7,006 bases of DNA. It comes from an uncultured Actinomycetes bacterium (GTDB lineage Bacteria > Actinomycetota > Actinomycetes > Nanopelagicales > Nanopelagicaceae). The position numbers and the translations under genes are program-made. The stretch covers positions 1 through 7,006 of the forward strand of contig CALMBJ010000017.1 of the NCBI GenBank assembly GCA_937860175.1, written 5' to 3'. The notes beneath the pieces were generated by a model, which saw only the letters and a program-made list of their open reading frames with translations, was not told where the DNA came from and did not search any database. This document shows, piece by piece, positions 1-5,581 of the stretch (the stretch's first letter is position 1; each line of letters begins with the position of its first letter).

Positions 1-21
1 ATTGCGCAGAACATGCTTCAT
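1..21 (-). CDS. N-terminus of an unidentified downstream gene (partial)
   Basis: An ATG at 21-19 is followed by open codons to the window edge, giving MKHVLRN. A strong Shine-Dalgarno-like AAAGGTGG ends 6 nt before the ATG, which is what makes this short stretch credible as a gene start. It begins 25 nt after the stop codon of the CoA-transferase on the same strand, so the two are probably co-transcribed. Seven residues are too few to assign a family, and no function is proposed. Confidence 0.55.
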
Positions 22-27
22 GATGTA

Positions 28-35
28 CCACCTTT
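28..35 (-). promoter_or_regulatory. Strong ribosome binding site for the gene cut at the window edge
   Basis: The minus strand reads AAAGGTGG followed by a 6-nt spacer (TACATC) and ATG. This closely matches the anti-Shine-Dalgarno complement and is among the best such sites in the window. It is the main support for a gene starting at position 21. Confidence 0.6.
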
Positions 36-46
36 GATGCTGTGGG

Positions 47-1276
47 CTAGATAAGGCCAAACTCAGCAGCTTTTGATGTTAACTCTTCACGAACTGAAGG
101 ATGAGCAGCGTTGTTAATAATGTTTAAGGCTTGAGCATTTTGGCTATGTCCAAAGCAGGCTGCAACACCTTGTTCAGTAACGACATATGAGTGCTGGAAG
201 TGGGTGACATTAGCCTGCAAGCGCGGAACAATCGTTGAAACATCAGCCTTTGGGTGCCATGAAGGCAACGCCACAAATGATTGTCCTCCACGGCTATGCA
301 GTGCTCCAACAATGAAATCTGTTGATCCACCAAAGCCGCTATAGATCTTTCCGCGAACATGACTTGCGTTGGCTTGATCAAATAAATCAACCTCTAGTGC
401 GCTATTGATCGATGTCATCTTTGCTTGCCGCGCAATCTGGCTTGGATCATTGGTGCGTTCGGTACGAAGCATGCGGACTTTCTTATTCAGGTCTAGCCAT
501 TGATACAGCTCTTGGCTACCGAAGATAAAGGAGGCGGTAATCAAGACCTCTTCATCTAAAGCACCAGCTTTAGAAAGTTCTAGTACGCCATCTGAAAACA
601 TTTCAGTCCAGATACGCAAACCTTTGCGTTGTTTCAGCGCCAGCAAAACAGCATCTGGAACTCCCCCGATGCCTAATTGCAGGGTTGAGTTATCCTCAAC
701 CAGCGCTGCGATCCGGCTTCCGATTTGTGCCTGAATATCTGTAATTTCGCTGGCAGGCTTTTCTTGTAGCGGTTCATCAACTTCGACTAAGTAATCTATT
801 TCGCTTTCATAAATCTGAGCATCACCGTATGTATATGGCATCTGCTTATTTGATTGGGCAATGACCAAGCCCCCGTGTGCTCGCGCCGTTTCAATAGCAC
901 GAGGCAGGATATTGACTTCAGTGCCAAGACTTACGGTGTCAAAGCGTTGCTGTGAAGTGTGAATAAAGACAACATCAGGGCGGTAAAAGTTACGGATCAA
1001 TACCGGCAAAAGTGAAAGTCGAGATGGAATGTATTCAAGACGTGGGTGGTTGCGCATCGCAGGACCAACAAATGCGGTTTCATATGTAACTCCTGCGCGA
1101 TCAGGAATACCAGCGCCATGGGCGTTGAGCATATGAAGTTTGAACTCTGGGATTACCTCATCTGCAACCGCTAACAATGTGCGTGGAGTTGAAAAGTTAC
1201 CTGACGCGATGATTCGGGGGTTACTCGGCAAATTAGCGAGAACGCTCTTTAACTGTTCAGTATTGATTACTCGCAT
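47..1276 (-). CDS. Acetyl-CoA hydrolase / 4-hydroxybutyrate CoA-transferase family protein
   Basis: A 409-residue cytoplasmic class I CoA-transferase that moves CoA between acyl-CoA and a free carboxylate, typically with acetyl-CoA or acetate as one partner. The catalytic glutamate is very likely E225 in WTEMFSDG, the family's conserved TEMFSDG segment. Glycine-rich CoA-binding loops are seen at 201-206 (LGIGGV) and 313-321 (SGFGGSTDF). The C-terminal signature YVVTEQGVA lies at 364-372, followed by the usual C-terminal segment (HPSVREEL, 392-399). Length fits the family (about 400-440). The ATG follows a weak AGG at 1285-1287 and abuts a 10-bp palindrome. A terminator lies only about 23 nt upstream, so this gene should need its own promoter or read-through. 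Succinate, butyrate, propionate or 4-hydroxybutyrate are all possible substrates; the sequence does not choose. The family call is firm, the substrate is not. Confidence 0.9.
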   Translation of the reverse strand: MRVINTEQLKSVLANLPSNPRIIASGNFSTPRTLLAVADEVIPEFKLHMLNAHGAGIPDRAGVTYETAFVGPAMRNHPRLEYIPSRLSLLPVLIRNFYRPDVVFIHTSQQRFDTVSLGTEVNILPRAIETARAHGGLVIAQSNKQMPYTYGDAQIYESEIDYLVEVDEPLQEKPASEITDIQAQIGSRIAALVEDNSTLQLGIGGVPDAVLLALKQRKGLRIWTEMFSDGVLELSKAGALDEEVLITASFIFGSQELYQWLDLNKKVRMLRTERTNDPSQIARQAKMTSINSALEVDLFDQANASHVRGKIYSGFGGSTDFIVGALHSRGGQSFVALPSWHPKADVSTIVPRLQANVTHFQHSYVVTEQGVAACFGHSQNAQALNIINNAAHPSVREELTSKAAEFGLI

Positions 1277-1286
1277 GGTTTAAACC
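1277..1286. repeat. 10-bp perfect palindrome GGTTTAAACC abutting a start codon
   Basis: GGTTTAAACC equals its own reverse complement and sits directly against the ATG of the CoA-transferase gene. It could be a small operator or influence initiation. A chance A+T-rich palindrome is equally possible. Its minus-strand GG overlaps the weak Shine-Dalgarno-like AGG at 1285-1287. Confidence 0.45.
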
Positions 1287-1299
1287 TATCGCTGTATCC

Positions 1300-1347
1300 A
1301 AAACAAAAATCTCTCTTCCCGCACATTTACTGTGTGAGAAGAGAGAT
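1300..1347 (-). terminator. Rho-independent terminator after tRNA-Glu
   Basis: On the minus strand a perfect 10-bp stem forms between 1347-1338 (ATCTCTCTTC) and 1318-1309 (GAAGAGAGAT). The enclosed sequence can pair further through CACA and TGTG. The stem is followed at once by TTTTTGTTTT (1309-1300). The T tract exists only in the minus direction, so the signal ends transcription coming from gltX and the tRNAs. It starts 6 nt after the 3' CCA of tRNA-Glu. No comparable signal was seen upstream within the window, so this is the likely end of the long gene run. Confidence 0.88.
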
Positions 1348-1352
1348 ATCAG

Positions 1353-1428
1353 TGGTAGCCCCGAAGGGATTCGAACCCTCGTAGCTGGCTTGAGAAGCCA
1401 GAGTCCTAGGCCGCTAGACGACGGGGCC
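1353..1428 (-). tRNA. tRNA-Glu (anticodon CUC)
   Basis: The minus strand folds into a 76-nt cloverleaf. The acceptor is GGCCCCG with CGGGGCT (one terminal G-U pair). The anticodon stem is CTGGC/GCCAG with loop TTCTCAA, giving anticodon CUC at 1394-1392. The T-arm is GAGGG-TTCGAAT-CCCTT. The discriminator is A, and the 3' CCA is encoded (1355-1353). It reads GAG only, so a UUC isoacceptor for GAA must be elsewhere. It lies 66 nt after tRNA-Gln and just before the terminator, suggesting it is the last product of that transcript. Confidence 0.96.
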
Positions 1429-1430
1429 AT

Positions 1431-1438
1431 GCCTTGTA
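1431..1438 (-). repeat. TACAAGGC motif upstream of tRNA-Glu (copy 2)
   Basis: The minus-strand octamer TACAAGGC ends 2 nt before the first base of tRNA-Glu. The same octamer lies in the leader of tRNA-Gln at 1577-1584. Sharing may reflect an ancient duplication of a tRNA leader or a processing signal. Two copies of an octamer alone are not proof of function. Confidence 0.4.
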
Positions 1439-1494
1439 TTACTAGGACAGATATTCAGTTGTACTGCTTTTGATCTTTTGGAACTAGTACTGCG

Positions 1495-1566
1495 CTGGGG
1501 TACCAGGACTCGAACCTAGACTTACTGAACCAGAATCAGCAGGGCTGCCAATTACCCCATACCCCA
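1495..1566 (-). tRNA. tRNA-Gln (anticodon CUG)
   Basis: The minus strand forms a 72-nt cloverleaf. The acceptor is TGGGGTA with TACCCCA, including the U1-A72 pair typical of tRNA-Gln. The D-arm is GGGT/GCCC. The anticodon stem is GCTGA/TCAGT with loop TTCTGGT, giving anticodon CUG. The T-arm is CTAGG-TTCGAGT-CCTGG, and the discriminator is G. Unlike its tRNA-Glu neighbour, the 3' CCA is not encoded (GCGC follows), so it must be added by a nucleotidyltransferase. It starts 45 nt after the gltX stop on the same strand with no terminator between. It reads CAG only. Confidence 0.95.
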
Positions 1567-1582
1567 AGGCGGTGAAGCCTTG
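1565..1582 (-). other. Small hairpin in the tRNA-Gln leader
   Basis: On the minus strand CAAGGC (1582-1577) pairs perfectly with GCCTTG (1570-1565) around a 6-nt loop. The last two stem bases are the first two bases of mature tRNA-Gln. No T tract follows, so it is not an intrinsic terminator. It could mark the RNase P processing region or mildly compete with the acceptor stem. Confidence 0.35.
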
Positions 1583-1611
1583 TACTGCAATGGCAAAGAA
1601 TACCAGCGGTT

Positions 1612-3069
1612 TTAGAGCGCCAATCCCGCGTTAATACGCAGTAAACAGGCCTCTTTACCCAGTAATTCCATAGATTCAAATAGTGGTGGAGAGATAGTGC
1701 TGCCGGTGGTTGCGATGCGCAGCGCGGTAAAGGCGATACGTGGCTTGAGCGCCATCTCTTCAATTAAGGATGCACGAAGCACCGCTTCAATACTTGCATG
1801 AGTCCAATCGGTAACCGTCTCTAGCTCCTTGATGGAACGCTTCAGGATCTCCTTTGAAGCATCATCGGTGATCTTAGAAACAGATTCTGCATCCACCGCA
1901 AAGTTTGTGGTGAACAAGAACTTGAGCATCTTAGGAACCTCGTTGAGCATGATGATGCGCTCTTGGATCAAAGGCAACGCCTTCTTTACAAGTTCGATTT
2001 CGGTATCGGTGCCGGTGATGACTTCAGCCTTGGTTAAGAATGGAAGGGACCACTTAAGGAACTCATCTAGGGTCAAGGCGCGGATCTTGTCACCATTGAT
2101 CGCTTCAAGCTTTTTCATATCAAAGCGGGCAGGTGATGAGTGAACCTTTTCAACTGTAAACATTTCAGTTAGCTGCTTCATGGTGATGTTTTCTAGATCA
2201 TCACCTGGAGACCAACCAAGTAGAGCTAAGTAGTTACAGATCGCCTCTGGCAAAAAGCCCATCTCGCGATACCAAGCGATTGATACCTCGCCGTTGCGCT
2301 TTGAAAGCTTGGCGTTGTCCTGACCCATAACAAATGGAAGGTGAGCAAAGACTGGATAATCCTCAAGCTTTACACCCATCGCCTGATACACACGAATCTG
2401 GCGCGGAGTAGATGAAAGCAGGTCTTCTCCACGCAAAACATGGGTTACCTTCATCAAGATGTCATCAACTGCAACAGCCAATGTGTACAAAGGTGAACCA
2501 TCTGCGCGGACCAAAACAAAGTCAGGAACAAAGTTGTGATCAAAGGTCACATCACCGCGGATTAAATCGGTAAAGGTTGTGCTGCCATCAGGCATGCGCA
2601 TACGCACTACCGCCCCGCGTCCTTCAGCTTTGTAAGCTGCGATTTGTTCAGCGGTTAGATCGCGGCAATGTCCGTTGTAGCCAGGTGCAACATTGGCTTT
2701 ACGTTGTGCCTCGCGTACCGCCTCTAACTCATCTGGTGAGCAGTAGCAGTGGTAGGCATCCTTTTGATCAAGAAACTTTTGTGCCCAGTTGGCATAAATA
2801 TCTAGACGTTGTGATTGCAGGTACGGACCATTTTCGCCGCCAACCTCTGGGCCCTCATCCCAATCAAGGCCAAGCCATTTCAAGGTATCAATAGCTGCGT
2901 TGATGTACTCATCTGTGACACGGGTTGTGTCTGTATCTTCGATACGGAACAAGAATGTGCCACCTGTGTGACGGGCGTAGGCCCAATCAAATAAAGCGGT
3001 TCGGATATTTCCGACATGCAGATCTCCAGTTGGAGATGGTGCGAAGCGAACCTTTACTTTCTTAGACAT
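1612..3069 (-). CDS. gltX: Glutamyl-tRNA synthetase
   Basis: A 485-residue class I aminoacyl-tRNA synthetase that attaches glutamate to tRNA-Glu using ATP in the cytoplasm. The N-terminal strand RFAPSPTGDLHVGN (8-21) carries the HIGH-type signature as HVGN. The KMSKS-type loop is KLSKR at 254-258. LYTLAVAVDD (194-203) and VLRGEDLLSSTPRQ (211-224) are typical GluRS catalytic-domain segments. C108, C110 and C135 resemble the zinc-site cysteines of many bacterial GluRS. The all-helical anticodon-binding region occupies roughly 310-485. The start is fixed by a good AAGGTGAG 9 nt upstream, and the ATG shares one base with the upstream FAH stop codon. Actinobacteria generally lack GlnRS and use a non-discriminating GluRS with GatCAB. 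The two tRNA genes directly downstream, Gln then Glu, fit that, but the sequence alone does not show specificity. Confidence 0.97.
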   Translation of the reverse strand: MSKKVKVRFAPSPTGDLHVGNIRTALFDWAYARHTGGTFLFRIEDTDTTRVTDEYINAAIDTLKWLGLDWDEGPEVGGENGPYLQSQRLDIYANWAQKFLDQKDAYHCYCSPDELEAVREAQRKANVAPGYNGHCRDLTAEQIAAYKAEGRGAVVRMRMPDGSTTFTDLIRGDVTFDHNFVPDFVLVRADGSPLYTLAVAVDDILMKVTHVLRGEDLLSSTPRQIRVYQAMGVKLEDYPVFAHLPFVMGQDNAKLSKRNGEVSIAWYREMGFLPEAICNYLALLGWSPGDDLENITMKQLTEMFTVEKVHSSPARFDMKKLEAINGDKIRALTLDEFLKWSLPFLTKAEVITGTDTEIELVKKALPLIQERIIMLNEVPKMLKFLFTTNFAVDAESVSKITDDASKEILKRSIKELETVTDWTHASIEAVLRASLIEEMALKPRIAFTALRIATTGSTISPPLFESMELLGKEACLLRINAGLAL

Positions 3070-3854
3070 TACTTTGCACTCACCTTGTTAGTTAGTTCGC
3101 CTAGTCCTTCAATAGCCATTGTTGCCTTTTCTCCCGCGACCATTGGGCCGATACCTGCAGGTGTTCCGGTCAAGATGATGTCGCCAGGTAGCAAAGTCAT
3201 AACCCGTGAAACAAAGTTAACAATTGTTGGAACATCAAAGATCATGTCGCTGATTTGTGCAGATTGCTTTAGCTCGCCTGCAATAGTTGCGGTGATCTTT
3301 TGTGTGCCCGGAATAAAGTCGGTATCAACCCAAGGACCAATTGGGCAGAAGGTGTCAAAGCCCTTGGCACGGGTCCATTGACCATCCTTCTTTTGAATAT
3401 CGCGCGCAGTTACATCATTGGCAATTGTGTATCCAAAGATCACATCGTTAACCCGCTCAACCGGAACATCCTTGCAAATTCTGCCGATAACAATTGCTAG
3501 CTCTGCTTCATGATCAATTCGCTCTGACATTTCAGGCCACACGATGGTGTCGTTAGGTCCGATTACAGAGGTATTTGGCTTTAAGAAAATGATTGGTTCA
3601 TCAGGAACAACCCCGCCCATCTCAGCTGCGTGATCGGCGTAGTTCTTGCCAACACAGACAACCTTTGATCTCGGGATGATTGGCGCTAATAGGCGAACCT
3701 TTGTCAGTTCGATCTTGGCTGCGGTCTTTTGGATACCTGAGTAAATCGGATCTCCGCTGATGATGCTGATAGTTGCATCATCTTCCAGGACTCCAAAGAG
3801 CGGGTCTTGGCCTAAGCCAGCGTCAGGACCAGGGGTAAATCGAACAATGCGCAT
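3069..3854 (-). CDS. Fumarylacetoacetate hydrolase (FAH) family protein, possibly an oxaloacetate decarboxylase or acylpyruvase
   Basis: A 261-residue soluble metal-dependent enzyme. The FAH fold begins near residue 56 (LLAPIIPRSKVVCVGKNYADHAAEMG). Likely Mg/Mn ligands are E116 and E118 in HEAELAIVIG and D147 in NDVTARD. K164 in KGFDTFCPIGP and the segment LTGTPAGIGPM (228-238) complete the active-site signature. The N-terminal about 50 residues form the short cap typical of bacterial members. Known members hydrolyse acylpyruvates, isomerise or decarboxylate aromatic-degradation intermediates, or decarboxylate oxaloacetate. Corynebacterium glutamicum Cg1458, an FAH protein encoded close to gltX, was described as an oxaloacetate decarboxylase, and M. 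tuberculosis has the similar pair Rv2993c-gltS. By that context I favour a housekeeping decarboxylase or acylpyruvase over aromatic catabolism. An AAGGA overlapping the corC stop supports the start; its last base is the first base of gltX. Confidence 0.9.
   Translation of the reverse strand: MRIVRFTPGPDAGLGQDPLFGVLEDDATISIISGDPIYSGIQKTAAKIELTKVRLLAPIIPRSKVVCVGKNYADHAAEMGGVVPDEPIIFLKPNTSVIGPNDTIVWPEMSERIDHEAELAIVIGRICKDVPVERVNDVIFGYTIANDVTARDIQKKDGQWTRAKGFDTFCPIGPWVDTDFIPGTQKITATIAGELKQSAQISDMIFDVPTIVNFVSRVMTLLPGDIILTGTPAGIGPMVAGEKATMAIEGLGELTNKVSAK
3079..3086 (-). promoter_or_regulatory. Ribosome binding site for gltX inside the FAH gene
   Basis: The minus strand reads AAGGTGAG, then 9 nt, then the gltX ATG. 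It lies within the last codons of the FAH gene. The stop and start share a base (TAATG), so gltX translation is probably coupled but also has its own strong initiation site. It supports the start at 3069. Confidence 0.6.
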
Positions 3855-3866
3855 TGTTCAATTCTA

Positions 3867-3871
3867 TCCTT
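3867..3871 (-). promoter_or_regulatory. Ribosome binding site for the FAH gene overlapping the corC stop
   Basis: The minus strand reads TAAGGA, where the corC stop codon is part of an AAGGA Shine-Dalgarno core. A 12-nt spacer separates it from the ATG at 3854, slightly longer than ideal. This leaves no room for a promoter between the genes, so the FAH gene is probably transcribed from upstream or from a promoter inside corC. Confidence 0.45.
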
Positions 3872-5147
3872 ACTCTGCGTCCTCAATCTCTTCAACAAGG
3901 CGTTCAACTAAAACCGATGAGATTCTGCGACGTCGGCCCTGTGGGCGCTCTGAAGTAATTGCCCAGCCTTCCCATGAGATTGTCGATCCAGCGATCGGAA
4001 CACGGCCTAGCTTTTGAGCCATTAATCCACCAACGCTGTCGATATCTTCATAATCGCTTTTTTCAATTTCAATCTTGAGCTCATCAGCTAGATCCTCAAT
4101 ATGCAATGAGGCTTTGGCGCGCGCCTTATCTTCAGAGAGCCAGGTGAACTCTTCATCACCATCATCAAACTCATCTTCAATCTCGCCAACGATCTCTTCA
4201 ATAATATCTTCGATGGTGATGATTCCAGCTGTTCCGCCGTACTCATCGACAACGATCGCTAAGTGAATCTGATTCTTCTGCATCTCTTTAAGCAGATCAT
4301 CGGCCATCTTGATTTCAGGAACAAAGTTGGCAGGTCGCATATGTTTTTCAATAGTTTCACTCTGCTCTGCCTCGTGATGGTCCAGAACTCGCTTTGCTAA
4401 ATCCTTTACATACACAATTCCAACGATGTTATCGATACTGTCGCCGATAACTGGAATACGTGAGTATCCGCTTCGAAGCGCAAGTGATAGACCCTGACGA
4501 AGCGTCTTGTCCTTTTCTACCCACACCATGTCGGTGCGTGGAACCATAAGCTCGCGCACCAAGGTGTCACCAAGTTCAAATACAGAGTGGATCATCTCGT
4601 GCTCATCAGACTCCACTAGGCCACGCTCATGTGCCTGATCTACAAGGTCACGCAGCTCAGCTTCCGATGTAAATGGCCCAGAGCGGAAACCCTTACCCGG
4701 AGTCAATGCCTGTCTCTTATTGATCAGAAGTTTTGTCACAGGACCCAACAAGAAAGCCATTCCGTAGGCAACGATGATTCCGTAACGGGCGTACTTGTGT
4801 GGTTGCTGCTTACCTAAGGTGCGAGGACCAACACCTACAACAACAAATGAAAGAACACCCATAATTGCTACAGTCAGCGCCATCGCTTGGGCAGATGAGT
4901 AATTACGAAGCAAAATAATTGCGATCAATACAGTTGCTGTAAATTCGCAAAGCTTGCGCACTAGCAAAATGACATTTAGGTAGCGGGCGGGATGAAGGCT
5001 GTATTTGCGCAGTAGCGCTGCGCCGCGCTTGCCTTCAAGCTCATCGATAACAACACGTGAAATAGAGGTCAACGCCGACTCGCTTGCGGCAAGAAAACCT
5101 GCAAAGACAAGCAGGGTAATAATGCTAACTATTGCTATCGGACTCAT
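3870..5147 (-). CDS. CorC/HlyC-type CNNM family transporter with CBS domains
   Basis: A 425-residue inner-membrane protein. The DUF21/CNNM transmembrane domain spans about residues 1-145, with hydrophobic stretches near 4-22, 57-80, 88-106 and 122-138 and the family pattern [12 protein letters not shown] at 20-31. A CBS pair follows: the first from MVPRTDM (201-207) through RIPVIGDS to about 255, the second from about 268 to 325 with [25 protein letters not shown], the most diagnostic segment. The CorC_HlyC domain runs from about 335 to 412. Bacterial relatives are magnesium exporters or regulators of Mg homeostasis; the old hemolysin label has little support. The ATG overlaps the ybeY stop as ATGA, indicating translational coupling. 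Linkage to ybeY and phoH is widely conserved. No key segment is missing. The transported ion is inferred from the family. Confidence 0.93.
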   Translation of the reverse strand: MSPIAIVSIITLLVFAGFLAASESALTSISRVVIDELEGKRGAALLRKYSLHPARYLNVILLVRKLCEFTATVLIAIILLRNYSSAQAMALTVAIMGVLSFVVVGVGPRTLGKQQPHKYARYGIIVAYGMAFLLGPVTKLLINKRQALTPGKGFRSGPFTSEAELRDLVDQAHERGLVESDEHEMIHSVFELGDTLVRELMVPRTDMVWVEKDKTLRQGLSLALRSGYSRIPVIGDSIDNIVGIVYVKDLAKRVLDHHEAEQSETIEKHMRPANFVPEIKMADDLLKEMQKNQIHLAIVVDEYGGTAGIITIEDIIEEIVGEIEDEFDDGDEEFTWLSEDKARAKASLHIEDLADELKIEIEKSDYEDIDSVGGLMAQKLGRVPIAGSTISWEGWAITSERPQGRRRRISSVLVERLVEEIEDAE

Positions 5148-5581
5148 GATCTCTTTTCCCAGTCGGTAACGATTTTTTCCTGTAGTTCAAACATTATTTT
5201 CTCATCTGCCTTATCTGCATGGTCATAGCCGATGATGTGCAGCAGACCATGTGTGGCCAGAATGTAGATCTCATGCTCAGTTGAATGTCCTTGGGTCAAA
5301 GCCTGTGCGGCTGCAACTACGGGGCTAATGACAATGTCTCCCAGGGTTACAACCTCACCTGGCTCTTCCGGCATATCCATCGGAAATGAGAGAACATCGG
5401 TAGTTCCGGGTTCATCCATCCATTTGATGTGCAGCTCGGTCATGTAATCATCTTCTACAAATGAAACATTTAAGTCGCATTCAGGGTTTAGATCCAACGC
5501 CTTCATTGCGTGTGTCATCAGGGAGACCATTTCAGTAGTTGGAACTAGCTGCCCTGAAGTATTAGTAACTTCAATTGTCAT
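5144..5581 (-). CDS. ybeY: Endoribonuclease YbeY (16S rRNA maturation factor)
   Basis: A 145-residue metal-dependent RNase known in other bacteria for 16S rRNA 3'-end maturation and 70S ribosome quality control. The zinc site is the UPF0054 signature HGLLHIIGYDH at 111-121, with H111, H115 and H121 spaced HX3HX5H. Upstream are the conserved TDVLSFP (61-67) and GDIVIS (81-86) motifs. The length is typical (about 140-180). The start codon directly follows the phoH stop (TAAATG) and there is no clear Shine-Dalgarno sequence, so translation probably depends on ribosomes finishing phoH. It overlaps the CorC gene by 4 nt. The order phoH-ybeY-corC is a standard bacterial arrangement, so the identification is secure. 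Confidence 0.97.
   Translation of the reverse strand: MTIEVTNTSGQLVPTTEMVSLMTHAMKALDLNPECDLNVSFVEDDYMTELHIKWMDEPGTTDVLSFPMDMPEEPGEVVTLGDIVISPVVAAAQALTQGHSTEHEIYILATHGLLHIIGYDHADKADEKIMFELQEKIVTDWEKRS

Larger units (their letters stand above)
1459..1588. repeat. Three GTACTGC direct repeats around tRNA-Gln
   Basis: The heptamer GTACTGC (GCAGTAC on the coding strand) occurs at 1461-1467, 1487-1493 and 1582-1588. Two copies extend to the nonamer TTGTACTGC (1459-1467 and 1580-1588). One copy lies upstream of tRNA-Gln, one touches its 3' end, and one is in the spacer before tRNA-Glu. They may be remnants of tandem duplication or recognition sites; no known element matches them. Confidence 0.5.

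Noticed and set aside
18..272. ExxE and HxH-like patterns suggesting an unusual defence or signalling protein
   Set aside because: Every full-length protein in the window matches a known housekeeping or metabolic family with intact motifs; nothing indicates a new defence system.
1461..1494. Possible promoter or attachment-site pair formed by GTACTGC repeats beside tRNA-Gln
   Set aside because: The repeats are only 7-9 nt, do not duplicate a tRNA 3' end, and there is no integrase or foreign gene nearby, so an integration site is not supported. No convincing -35/-10 pair could be drawn.
1571..1611. Terminator between gltX and tRNA-Gln
   Set aside because: The only hairpin there (1565-1582) has no following T tract and runs into the tRNA, so transcription is expected to continue.
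1536..1763. Minus-strand 75-codon open frame covering the gltX 3' end and tRNA-Gln
   Set aside because: It runs through a well-formed tRNA and overlaps gltX in another frame, has no recognisable domain, and its composition (W-, R- and C-rich) is typical of a shadow frame.
3016..3381. Plus-strand 121-codon open frame spanning the gltX/FAH junction
   Set aside because: It is antisense to two conserved genes and their shared TAATG junction; the hydrophobic, serine-rich translation is a by-product of the opposite strand codons.
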